This document shows, piece by piece, positions 53,048 through 61,221 of a stretch of 64,000 bases of DNA. The position numbers and the translations under genes are program-made. The notes under the pieces are model-generated. The model had not been told where the DNA came from, ran no database searches, and saw only the letters and a program-made list of their open reading frames with translations. Within the stretch, counting starts at the first letter, position 1, and the number at the start of each line of letters is the position of its first letter. Where the stretch lies: contig JANMMZ010000031.1 of assembly GCA_031373665.1 (NCBI GenBank), forward strand, positions 117,950 through 181,949, read 5' to 3'. The stretch comes from M3007 sp031373665. GTDB taxonomy: Bacteria > Bacteroidota > Bacteroidia > Chitinophagales > Saprospiraceae.

Positions 53048-54130
53048 ATGTCAGTAACATACGACTCTATTCATTGGGCACCGCAAAAAAAGGTTTATGA
53101 CAAGTGGATGATTGGTTTGATGGCCTTGTATTTAGTGCTTTTCTGCGGCTTTCAGTTGGTGTTTTTTCCAGAAATCACACCTGAAACGCTCATCATCCGG
53201 GCAACAGGCACCTTAGCATTTCTGATGTTGCACATCATTTTGTGCATTGGTCCACTCTGCCGACTCGATCGGCGATTTTTGCCGCTGCTGTACAACCGCC
53301 GGCACTTGGGTGTGGCCACATTTTTGGTCAGTGCCATACACGGCGTGTTCAATACCATACAGTTCCACGCATTTGGCAATGTCAATCCGCTCTTTTCGCT
53401 ACTGACTTCCAATACCGATTTTACGTCTTTGCAAGGATTTCCTTTCCAAATTCTGGGACTGTTATCCTTGATTATCTTGTTTCTGATGGCTGCTACCAGC
53501 CACGATTTTTGGTTAAACAGACTTAGCCCACGTGTTTGGAAAACCTTGCACATGTCCGTTTATGCGGCGTATGCCATGCTGATGATGCACGTGATGCTGG
53601 GCGTGATCCAGTTGGAAAAATCACCTGTGCTCATTGGTATCACGGGACTTGGTTTGTCTTTGGTGGTTGGTCTGCACCTATTATCGGCATTGGCTCAACT
53701 CAAAACGCTTCGTCGAGCCGTTCCTGCAAAACAAGCCGCAGCATCCGAAGCAATACCCAAAGATTTTGTATATGCCTGTACCGTGGATGATATTCCTGAA
53801 AATTGCGCTAAAATGTTGATTATCAAAAATGAAAACATTGCAATATTTAAATACGATGGCAAAGTATCAGCGGTACACAACCTTTGTAAGCACCAGAACG
53901 GCCCACTCAGCGAAGGCAGAATCATTGATGGTTGTATCACCTGTCCCTGGCACGGTTACCAGTATTTGCCAGAAAATGGCCAGTCGCCGCCCCCATTTAC
54001 AGAGAAGCTGCACACTTACGATGTGCATATAGACGGTGAAAAGGTTTACATCAACCCCAAGCCATATCCAGAAGGAACGTCAAGACCACCAGCCATTATT
54101 CCTAACTACCTAAACCCTGTTAAGCCATGA
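53048..54130 (+). CDS. Ferric-reductase-like membrane domain fused to a Rieske [2Fe-2S] domain
   Basis: This 360-residue protein has about six membrane helices over residues 15-225 with histidines placed as for haem b in the ferric-reductase/MsrQ family (LHIILCIGPLCRLDRRFLPLLYNRRHLGV, SAIHGVFNTIQFH, TLHMSVYAAYAMLMMHVMLGV). Residues about 245-345 are a Rieske domain with Cys280-x-His282 and Cys299-x2-His302 (CKHQNGPL, then CPWHGYQY) spaced by 16 residues. It should pass electrons between a haem b pool and an iron-sulfur cluster at the membrane; the redox partner is unknown. The following gene overlaps its end by 4 nt. Confidence 0.92.
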   Translation: MSVTYDSIHWAPQKKVYDKWMIGLMALYLVLFCGFQLVFFPEITPETLIIRATGTLAFLMLHIILCIGPLCRLDRRFLPLLYNRRHLGVATFLVSAIHGVFNTIQFHAFGNVNPLFSLLTSNTDFTSLQGFPFQILGLLSLIILFLMAATSHDFWLNRLSPRVWKTLHMSVYAAYAMLMMHVMLGVIQLEKSPVLIGITGLGLSLVVGLHLLSALAQLKTLRRAVPAKQAAASEAIPKDFVYACTVDDIPENCAKMLIIKNENIAIFKYDGKVSAVHNLCKHQNGPLSEGRIIDGCITCPWHGYQYLPENGQSPPPFTEKLHTYDVHIDGEKVYINPKPYPEGTSRPPAIIPNYLNPVKP

Positions 54131-54918
54131 GCGAACAAGAATTTTATATAGGTTGGAAGCCGGAACCACCACCACAATTGGCCAAATTGGTGCGGCGGTT
54201 TATCCTTACATTACTGATTGCGATACCCGCCCTAGCACTTGCCATCGTGTACAATCAGCGTGGTTTTGCCAGTTCGACATACGACTTGGGCAAACCAAGT
54301 ACTTTGGATGGAACGATTTACCTGCACCCTGCGCCATTTTTGGTACTCGCAGCAACTGGGCAACAATTGCTGTTGGTGTCACCGGGTAAGTTTGGAGGAG
54401 AAAAAAGCATAGAGACCATAGAAAAGAAAATAGGCAGTGGCCTCGACGGGAAAAAAGTACAGGCAACAGGCATCCTCATTTACCACGATGGGAAAACCAT
54501 ATTAGAATTAGAGGAAGCCAAACTGTTGTCCGACCAGCGGGAACCCAGCGCCAAACCCACGCCGGTCAACTTGGGCAAAGTATTGCTAAGGGGCGAAATC
54601 ACTGATCCGAAATGTTTGTTGGGTACCATGCAGCCCGCCGAAGGCAAGCCGCACCTCGATTGTGCCGTTCGGTGCATTGCAGGTGGTATTACGCCAGTCC
54701 TGAAAGTTAGCAACCAGCTTGGAGACACCGAATACTATATACTCAGCGCTGTAAACGGACAATCAATTCAGGAAGCATTGCTTCCTTGTGTGGGGCAGGG
54801 CGTACAGATCTGTGGTACGCTCTACCAGCACGGTGACTGGCTTATGCTGGAAACAACATCGGGAGACATTAAAAAAATAAATAAACTCAGCCTAAACCAA
54901 GGCACCATGTGCCAATAA
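54127..54918 (+). CDS. Membrane-anchored protein of unknown function with OB-like repeats
   Basis: This 263-residue protein has a short cytoplasmic N-terminus, one membrane span (about residues 24-45, FILTLLIAIPALALAIVY) and a periplasmic part with two similar beta-barrel-like segments (STLDGTIYLHPAPFLVLA... KKVQATGILIYHDGKTILEL; LGKVLLRGEITDPKCLLGTMQPAEGKPHLDCAVRCIAGGITPVL... GQGVQICGTLYQHGDWLML). The second half has Cys residues in a pattern (KCLLGTM, DCAVRC, PCVGQG, QICG) that could bind a metal or a cofactor. It is co-translated with the Rieske gene and may be its partner. Confidence 0.82.
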   Translation: MSEQEFYIGWKPEPPPQLAKLVRRFILTLLIAIPALALAIVYNQRGFASSTYDLGKPSTLDGTIYLHPAPFLVLAATGQQLLLVSPGKFGGEKSIETIEKKIGSGLDGKKVQATGILIYHDGKTILELEEAKLLSDQREPSAKPTPVNLGKVLLRGEITDPKCLLGTMQPAEGKPHLDCAVRCIAGGITPVLKVSNQLGDTEYYILSAVNGQSIQEALLPCVGQGVQICGTLYQHGDWLMLETTSGDIKKINKLSLNQGTMCQ

Positions 54919-54922
54919 AAAA

Positions 54923-56302
54923 ATGAAATACAACCTACGATTGCACATACCTGCCTACACGCCCCAAACGGATTCGATATACCTGGCCGGCAACATGAAT
55001 GATTGGAAACCCAATGATGAACAATATAGGTTTGAACGAAATCCCAACGGTACTTTTTCGCTTACATGCCAGTATGTTTTTGATGTGTTGGAGTGTAAAG
55101 TAACCAGAGGCAGCTGGACGAAGGAGGAAACAGGTAAAACTGGAAGTAAAATGCCCAATCGGTTGTTAAAAACAGAACAGGGAAAAGAGCAGTTCATCCG
55201 GGTAGCCGCTTGGGGCGACCTACAAAGGGCCGCCGCCCAACATACTGTAGCAGAAAATGTTACGCTGCTATATCCCGATTTGGAAATGCCGCAGTTGGGT
55301 CGAAAGCGGCGTATTTGGGCCTATCTCCCACCTGATTACTGGACAGCCAATCGGCATTATCCGGTCATATACATGATGGACGGACAGAATTTATTTGATG
55401 CTTATGGCTCCTTTTCAGGCGAATGGGCTGTTGACAAAGCCTTAAATAAATTGTTTTCACAAGGCGATTGCCATTCAAGCCAAATGTCTGATTGCATCGT
55501 GATTGGCATTGAAAATGGCGGAGAACACCGATTATCTGAATATTCACCCTGGCCCAATCCTGAACATGGCGGCGGCGAGGGCAGTTTGTATCTTGATTTT
55601 GTCGTCAATACACTTAAACCCCTAATTGACAAAACCTTACGCACTAAAACCGACCGTGCTCACACCGGAATTATGGGCAGCAGTATGGGTGGACTCATTA
55701 GTATGTATGCGGCTCTAAACCGACCCGATATATTTGGAATGGCTGGAGTTTTTTCGCCCGCTCTCTGGTTTTCAACGGCTATTTATCAGTACGCCAAAAC
55801 ACAGAAGCCAACGCACCAAGTCCGAATTCTGTTGATGGCCGGTCAGAAAGAAAGCGAAACAATGGTATCTGAATTGCTCGATATGTACGAAACGCTACTC
55901 GAAGCCGGTCATGCCGACGAAAACTTGCATTACGATTTGCACAGCGATGGCGAACACGCAGAATGGTTCTGGGCACGGGAGTTTGAACACGCTTTAATCT
56001 GGCTGCTTGGAGAAAAACACACGCACCACAAAAGTGGTATTAGCAGCGATCAGATTCAGTTTAGTATTCTGCCTGAAACAAAGCAACTTGTTGTTAAAAT
56101 CGATACAAAAATATATAAAGCCCATATAGAAATCAGGGATTATTGCCACGACCGTCAATTCAAGTATTACTTGACAGAACCCGAGCAAAAAATCTCTTAT
56201 GCAGACTGGGAAAACTGCCTGTATTCCATTCGGCTCATATCTAAAAACGATTTAATTTTTTCCAGACGGGTACATCTAAATCAATTACAAAATCATGGAT
56301 AA
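54923..56302 (+). CDS. Alpha/beta-hydrolase esterase with glycogen-binding-like N-terminal domain
   Basis: This 459-residue protein has an N-terminal domain (about residues 5-95; SIYLAGNMNDWKPNDEQYRFERNPNGTFSL) that resembles AMPK/CBM48-type glycogen-binding modules. The core is an esterase-D/enterochelin-esterase type hydrolase: RRIWAYLPPDYW, VIYMMDGQNLFDAYGSF, nucleophile Ser254 in GSSMGG and the C-terminal His in SDGEHAEWFW. No signal peptide is visible, so it acts in the cytoplasm unless exported otherwise. The last 8 nt overlap the Crp/Fnr gene, coupling the two. Substrates could be acyl-glucans, which is inference. Confidence 0.87.
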   Translation: MKYNLRLHIPAYTPQTDSIYLAGNMNDWKPNDEQYRFERNPNGTFSLTCQYVFDVLECKVTRGSWTKEETGKTGSKMPNRLLKTEQGKEQFIRVAAWGDLQRAAAQHTVAENVTLLYPDLEMPQLGRKRRIWAYLPPDYWTANRHYPVIYMMDGQNLFDAYGSFSGEWAVDKALNKLFSQGDCHSSQMSDCIVIGIENGGEHRLSEYSPWPNPEHGGGEGSLYLDFVVNTLKPLIDKTLRTKTDRAHTGIMGSSMGGLISMYAALNRPDIFGMAGVFSPALWFSTAIYQYAKTQKPTHQVRILLMAGQKESETMVSELLDMYETLLEAGHADENLHYDLHSDGEHAEWFWAREFEHALIWLLGEKHTHHKSGISSDQIQFSILPETKQLVVKIDTKIYKAHIEIRDYCHDRQFKYYLTEPEQKISYADWENCLYSIRLISKNDLIFSRRVHLNQLQNHG

Positions 56303-56972
56303 ATCTATTTGGTTTTTTGAAGAAGTCGATTTGTACGAAATACTTTGCCCGTACAAATACGCCGATCATCTTAAGCAGCACCCATTAAGTAGTTATAATA
56401 AAAATGATTTTTTGTTTATGACTGGCGATATCGTGCGCGAAATATATTTGGTGACCAACGGCAAAGTCAAAGTGAGTTATTACGACGACGAAGGCAATGA
56501 GCAGATCATGGCTTTTTTGGGTCGCGGCGAAATCCTCGGTGAAATGGCCCTGTTTGGCTCCAGTCGCCACAAAGAATTTGCACAGATTATGCAAGATGGC
56601 ACCATGATCTGTAGATTACGGTTGGAAAAAGCCCAAGAATTGGCTCGAGATTACGTCCCTTTTTCCCTCACCATAACTAAGCGATTCAGCGACAAGGTAC
56701 AAAGACTCGAACGGCGACTTCAGATACTCCTTTTCAAAGATGCACGCCAACGCTTGGTTGAGTTCTTGAAGGATCTGTGCACGGATGTCGGAAAACCATA
56801 CCGAACAGGCATAAAAATCGAATTGGATATTACTCAAAGCGATATTGCAGCCCTCTTAGGTATTTCCCGCAAAACAGTGTCCCTCCTTTTTTCTGACCTT
56901 GAAAACGCCGAAATCGTCAAATTTTTTGGCCGAAAAGAAATCTATATTGCAGATATAAAATTGTTGATATAA
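56295..56972 (+). CDS. Crp/Fnr-family transcription regulator with altered recognition helix
   Basis: This 225-residue protein has an N-terminal cyclic-nucleotide-binding-type beta domain (about residues 20-120; EIYLVTNGKVKVSYYDDEGNEQIMAFLGRGEILGEMALFG), a long dimerisation helix and a C-terminal winged helix (DITQSDIAALLGISRKTVSLLFSDLENAEIV). In place of the Crp/Fnr contacts R-E-x3-R, the recognition helix reads Arg192-Lys193-Thr-Val-Ser-Leu197: the usual Glu is Lys and the last Arg is Leu. There is no Fnr-type cluster of N-terminal cysteines, so the signal is not an obvious iron-sulfur one. It is last in the gene block behind the fourth operator and likely autoregulates. Predicted regulator of the four GTTAC promoters. 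Confidence 0.92.
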   Translation: MDKSIWFFEEVDLYEILCPYKYADHLKQHPLSSYNKNDFLFMTGDIVREIYLVTNGKVKVSYYDDEGNEQIMAFLGRGEILGEMALFGSSRHKEFAQIMQDGTMICRLRLEKAQELARDYVPFSLTITKRFSDKVQRLERRLQILLFKDARQRLVEFLKDLCTDVGKPYRTGIKIELDITQSDIAALLGISRKTVSLLFSDLENAEIVKFFGRKEIYIADIKLLI

Positions 56973-57062
56973 GATCGGTTTATTTCCCATTTTATGAAAG
57001 TGATCCTTAGACCAGACTGAAACTTAAAACTATTGTTCAATTCATCCAAGATCAATAAACGA

Positions 57063-57096
57063 GTAATGGGTTAGACTCGACTGCCTAACCCATTAC
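57063..57096 (+). promoter_or_regulatory. Perfect 12-bp inverted repeat just upstream of the GMC oxidoreductase
   Basis: GTAATGGGTTAG (57063-57074) and CTAACCCATTAC (57085-57096) form a perfect stem with a 10-nt loop, ending 15 nt before the start codon at 57112. There is no T-run downstream on the plus strand. It could be an operator, a leader hairpin controlling translation, or a weak terminator of the regulator gene. Confidence 0.55.
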
Positions 57097-57111
57097 AAAA
57101 ACGCATACAAT

Positions 57112-58644
57112 ATGTACGACATTATTATCATCGGCACCGGTGCCGGCGGGGGAACCCTTGCCCATGCTTTAGCATCAACAGGAAAAAAAATACTCATCCT
57201 GGAGCGGGGAGATTTCCTCCCGAAGGAAAAAGAGAACTGGGATCCCATCCTCGTTGCAAAGGGCCGCTATAAAACGACTGAAATGTGGCGCAATCAGGCA
57301 CAAACCCAATTCTCGCCCTATCAACATTACTGGGTAGGCGGCAATACCAAAATGTACGGCGGTGCCCTACTTCGGCTCCGTGAAAGCGACTTCGGTCAGT
57401 CGACCCATTTTGACGGCGTATCGCCTGAATGGCCTATGCAATACGCCGATTTTGCCCCTTGGTACGACAAAGCCGAAGCCTTGTATTGCGTACACGGTAC
57501 TCGCGGATTTGATCCAAATGAGCCGCCAGCCGACACCGATTATCCCTATCCCGCACTGCCCTTCGAGCCACGAATGCAAGCAGTAGCCGAAGGTATTCAG
57601 AAGCAAGGTTACCACGCGGCACCCATTCCGCTGGCCGTTCGGCTACCAGAAGATAATGGTACTCAGGTTGACGATCACCTCAAAATAGAATTTTATGATG
57701 GTTACCCCGATCCGACTGGAGCCAAAGCCGAAAGCCACGTAATAGGCATTCAGCACGCGCTTCAATTCCCGAATGTAACCCTGTTGCGCAATCGGAAAGC
57801 CATCAAAATCAATACCGACGAAACAGGTCGTCAGGCCACCAGTGTCTATGTACAGCACGGCGACGAAATAGAAACATATAGCGCAAAAACCATCATTGTC
57901 AGTTGTGGCGCCATCAATTCTGCTGCCTTGTTGCTCCGATCAGCCGATGCCAAACACCCGAATGGATTGGCCAACTCCTCCGGACTGGTGGGGCGCAACC
58001 TGATGATCCATAACAATGGCATCGTGTTGGCGTACTCCGCCACACCCAACCCATCTACATTTCAGAAAGCGATCCTCATCCCCGATTTCTATGCAGCGAC
58101 GGCCGAAAACGAATTTCCACTTGGATCAATCCAGAATATGGGTAAAGCCGATCCCTTGCTGATCGCAGATGCTGTGGGCGACGACCTCGGAAAAGACGGA
58201 AAAGACGAAGCCCACTTTGCAGGTCACATCATTGATTACTTTATCACCGCCGAAGACCTCCCGCGTCCAGACAACTGCGTCACGGTAGATACGGAAGGCA
58301 ATATCCAGTTGCATTACACGCCCAACAACCTCGAAGCCTATAGCCAGTTGCGCGAAAAACTGATCCACATCATGGACGAGATTGCCCGAACTGAAGGTGT
58401 TGGCGACAGCACTCAATATTATGGCTTCAAACTCGGTATAGGTGGTGTCAGTCATCAAAACGGAACCTGCCGATTCGGAATCGACCCGGCGGCGTCTGTA
58501 CTTGACCTCCAGTGCAAAGCCCACGATTTGGATAATTTATACGTGGTGGATACCTCGTTTTTCCCGTCCTCTGGTGCCGTCAATCCTTCTCTTACTGCTA
58601 TGGCCAATGCCTTGCGTGTGGCAGAAAGTATCAAAAATCTTTGA
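57112..58644 (+). CDS. GMC-family FAD-dependent oxidoreductase
   Basis: This 510-residue protein begins with the FAD-binding dinucleotide fold (YDIIIIGTGAGGGTLAHALASTGKKILILERGDFLP), followed by YWVGGNTKMYGGALLRLRESDFG and a second FAD contact, TIIVSCGAINSAALLLRSAD. The C-terminal GMC_oxred_C region is present (GIGGVSHQNGTCRFGIDP; YVVDTSFFPSSGAVNPSLTAMANALRVAE), with His and Asn at the active site. It oxidises an alcohol, probably a sugar or sugar acid given the neighbours. No signal peptide is seen. The glyoxalase-fold gene follows after 20 nt. Confidence 0.9.
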   Translation: MYDIIIIGTGAGGGTLAHALASTGKKILILERGDFLPKEKENWDPILVAKGRYKTTEMWRNQAQTQFSPYQHYWVGGNTKMYGGALLRLRESDFGQSTHFDGVSPEWPMQYADFAPWYDKAEALYCVHGTRGFDPNEPPADTDYPYPALPFEPRMQAVAEGIQKQGYHAAPIPLAVRLPEDNGTQVDDHLKIEFYDGYPDPTGAKAESHVIGIQHALQFPNVTLLRNRKAIKINTDETGRQATSVYVQHGDEIETYSAKTIIVSCGAINSAALLLRSADAKHPNGLANSSGLVGRNLMIHNNGIVLAYSATPNPSTFQKAILIPDFYAATAENEFPLGSIQNMGKADPLLIADAVGDDLGKDGKDEAHFAGHIIDYFITAEDLPRPDNCVTVDTEGNIQLHYTPNNLEAYSQLREKLIHIMDEIARTEGVGDSTQYYGFKLGIGGVSHQNGTCRFGIDPAASVLDLQCKAHDLDNLYVVDTSFFPSSGAVNPSLTAMANALRVAESIKNL

Positions 58645-58664
58645 TTATCAAATCATTACTTGAC

Positions 58665-59699
58665 ATGATAAAACTATTTTTCGGATCCGTTCGCTCTTTC
58701 TTTTTGCTCGCCCCCTTCCTCCTCTTTGGCACTGCGCTACAAGCACAAAAAATAACCGCTTTGACCGCCGTGTCCATCACGGTTGAAAACATGGAGCAGG
58801 AAATTGCTTTTTTTGAAAACGTACTCACTTTCAAAAAAATCAAGGACGAAACCATTCAGGGCAAGCAAATTGCTCAACTCTATGGCCTGTCGTCCCAGTA
58901 CCAGCGCCTCCGCATCGCAACCCTCCGCCTAGGCGACGAAACCTTTCGCCTCCTTGATTTTGACGGCCCTGATTCGCGGCCTTTCGCCCCCGATTTTCAC
59001 AGCAACGACCTTCGTTTTCAGCATATCGCCATCGTGGTCACTGACATGGAAGCAGCTTATCAGCAACTCCTTAAAAACAACGTGACGCACGTATCCACGG
59101 CCCCACAAACCTTGCCCGATTACTTGCCCAATGCTGCCGGCATTAAAGCCTTCTATTTCCGCGACCCGGAAGGCCACAACCTCGAATTGATTTGGTTTCC
59201 TCCCTCCAAAGGCAACCCCAAGTGGCATGCCCCGACACAAACCACCACACCCAAGCCCTTATTCCAAGGTATAGATCACACCGCCATCGCGATTGCAAAT
59301 ACTGATACCAGTATGTCATTTTACCGTGACCTGTTCGGATTGGTGCATGGTGGCCACTCCGAAAACTATGGCACAGAACAAGAACACCTGAACCAGGTGT
59401 TCGGTGCCCGTCTCGACATCAATGGCTTACACGCCGACATCGGATTTGGACTGGAATTTCTCCGCTACATAGCGCCACCCGGCGGTCGCAGCAATACAAC
59501 AGACAGCCGCCCAACAGACCTTTGGCACTACCAAACAGAATACAGCACCAATGATCTTGATGGATTTATTCAGGAATTAAAATCGAAAAAACACCGCATC
59601 ATCTCTCAAAAAGCCATCCAATTCGGCCAACAGCGGGTGGTTCTGCTCCGAGACCCTGACGGGCATTCGGTATTGGTCGCGGAACTTGTGCGGGAATAG
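58665..59699 (+). CDS. Secreted two-domain VOC (glyoxalase-fold) protein
   Basis: The ATG at 58665 gives 344 residues starting with a signal peptide (MIKLFFGSVRSFFLLAPFLLFGTALQAQ). Two VOC modules follow, residues about 30-190 (ALTAVSITVENMEQEIAFFENVLTFK, FQHIAIVVTDMEAAYQQL, YFRDPEGHNLELIWFP) and about 200-340 (GIDHTAIAIANTDTSMSFYRDLFGL, VLLRDPDGHSVLVAEL). The EGHNLELI and DGHSVLVAE motifs hold metal-ligand-type His and Glu. The reaction is unknown; the fold covers lyases, dioxygenases and isomerases. A damaged copy of its second half lies at 63011. Confidence 0.88.
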   Translation: MIKLFFGSVRSFFLLAPFLLFGTALQAQKITALTAVSITVENMEQEIAFFENVLTFKKIKDETIQGKQIAQLYGLSSQYQRLRIATLRLGDETFRLLDFDGPDSRPFAPDFHSNDLRFQHIAIVVTDMEAAYQQLLKNNVTHVSTAPQTLPDYLPNAAGIKAFYFRDPEGHNLELIWFPPSKGNPKWHAPTQTTTPKPLFQGIDHTAIAIANTDTSMSFYRDLFGLVHGGHSENYGTEQEHLNQVFGARLDINGLHADIGFGLEFLRYIAPPGGRSNTTDSRPTDLWHYQTEYSTNDLDGFIQELKSKKHRIISQKAIQFGQQRVVLLRDPDGHSVLVAELVRE

Positions 59700-59923
59700 G
59701 GTTGCTCAACGGGGTAGTCCCAATTGATATTGATGATGGCGTTCTGTGTGGAATGTGGTTTTTCTATCAAAAAATCATCCACCACTATGCACGCATCTTC
59801 TCGTTCAACCGATCGGACCGTGCCTTTGACCAATTTCATATAATTTTTAGGGGTGAGTAATGTCAGTTATCTACACCCACCACTTTCTTAAACATTTCAC
59901 TCCTCACTTTTTTAAACTTAAAC
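59700..59923. other. Intergenic region with possible remnant of a minus-strand gene
   Basis: On the minus strand an open frame from the ATG at 59839 encodes MKLVKGTVRSVEREDACIVV and about 27 further plausible residues, before running into the antisense of the glyoxalase-fold gene near 59700. The first part reads like real protein and the rest does not, so it may be a gene start cut off by recombination. Nothing else is seen. Confidence 0.35.
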
Positions 59924-61162
59924 ATGAAGTTACTTATCTTTTCTTTATCCCTCGTTCTTGCAACGATTTTTTCACTTTCAGCACAGGTCAATATCCCACA
60001 GCCGACCCACTCCGTTTTTAAAATTGCGGAGAGTCCTTCGGCGATGCTTGAAAATTTTGCTGAACAATTTTATTATTTCGACAATAACGGCAACATTTAC
60101 CAAACAAAATCCAATACTTGGGAAGCTGATACCTGGGTACTCAATTCCCGAGAGTATGTCACGCTCAGCGCGCAAGGAGTTACAACGGAAATCCTTATCA
60201 GGAACTGGGACCAGACTACTTCAACTTTGGTTGATGCCAGCCGCACCACCTTCGGATACCACCCAAATGGTCAGGAAAACTATCAGAAATCTGAACTCTG
60301 GAATACGGCTACTGGCTTGTGGGAGACTGAAAGTATCACTGCCACCACCTTTGCATCCAACGATAAACCACAGGAACTCACTTATGAATATTATTCTGGT
60401 GTAGTAGTGATTTATGGCACTCGAGACTTTTTTACCTATGATGGCACAGACCGTATTTCAGAAACCATAAGTCAAACATGGGTTGACAATATGTGGACGA
60501 ACAGCGAAAGAACGGACTATGTGTACATTGGCCCTGATGAAGACTTCGACGAGTCGCATTTGCGCCAATGGGATCTAATAACTTCCAGCTGGGGCGATGT
60601 TGTCGAGCAAGAAAAACAGACCGTTACAAATAACCAAAGGATAGTCCTGACCGAAATCCGGGATAGTACTACATTCGTTCCTAGTGCCAGAAACACCATC
60701 AATTATGATGTGAACGGTCAGGAAACTGAGTACATTTTTGAGGGTTGGAATGACTCCACGTCAACTTGGACGCTTGATAGGAAGTCTGAATATACGTACA
60801 ACAATGACCTCTCTATATCGCAGTTCAAATTCTACTTGACTGATTTTGACACCGACATTTACTATCTGTATTTGGTCGCGGATTTCGACTATGGTATCTA
60901 CCCTGTTTCTACTAAAACCCCCTCCCTACAAGCCAAAGTGAGCATCTCACCCAATCCTACTGCTGATTTTGTCCGGGTAAACGTAGAAGGGGGTGGAATC
61001 TCCAATATCACCCTCTTGGATGTGCGTGGTAATGTGCTGGCGCGAACTGCTACTGCTGCCAACACTGCGAATCTCTCGCTCGCCAGCCAGCCAGCAGGAG
61101 TTTACTTTTTGCGCATAGAGCAAGACGGTGTTGTGAAGGTATTGCCGGTAACGAAAAATTAG
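59924..61162 (+). CDS. T9SS cargo protein with type A sorting domain
   Basis: This 412-residue protein has a signal peptide (residues 1-20, TIFSLSAQ). The middle (about 40-330) is made of repeated YD-like beta units: FYYFDNNGNIYQTKSNTWEADTWVLNSREYVTL, FGYHPNGQENYQKSELWNTATGLWETES, INYDVNGQETEYIFEGWNDSTSTWTLDRKSEYTYN. Each unit has a W-containing strand pair. The last 75 residues are a T9SS type A sorting domain (VSISPNPTADFVRVNVEGG, GVYFLRIEQDG). It is a surface or secreted protein of unknown role and ends about 60 nt before the left end of the insertion sequence. Confidence 0.88.
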   Translation: MKLLIFSLSLVLATIFSLSAQVNIPQPTHSVFKIAESPSAMLENFAEQFYYFDNNGNIYQTKSNTWEADTWVLNSREYVTLSAQGVTTEILIRNWDQTTSTLVDASRTTFGYHPNGQENYQKSELWNTATGLWETESITATTFASNDKPQELTYEYYSGVVVIYGTRDFFTYDGTDRISETISQTWVDNMWTNSERTDYVYIGPDEDFDESHLRQWDLITSSWGDVVEQEKQTVTNNQRIVLTEIRDSTTFVPSARNTINYDVNGQETEYIFEGWNDSTSTWTLDRKSEYTYNNDLSISQFKFYLTDFDTDIYYLYLVADFDYGIYPVSTKTPSLQAKVSISPNPTADFVRVNVEGGGISNITLLDVRGNVLARTATAANTANLSLASQPAGVYFLRIEQDGVVKVLPVTKN

Positions 61163-61221
61163 ATTCGTTTTTTCGGTCGTCGCCCGAAATTCTTATTTCA
61201 TCATTTTATTTTACTTTCAAA

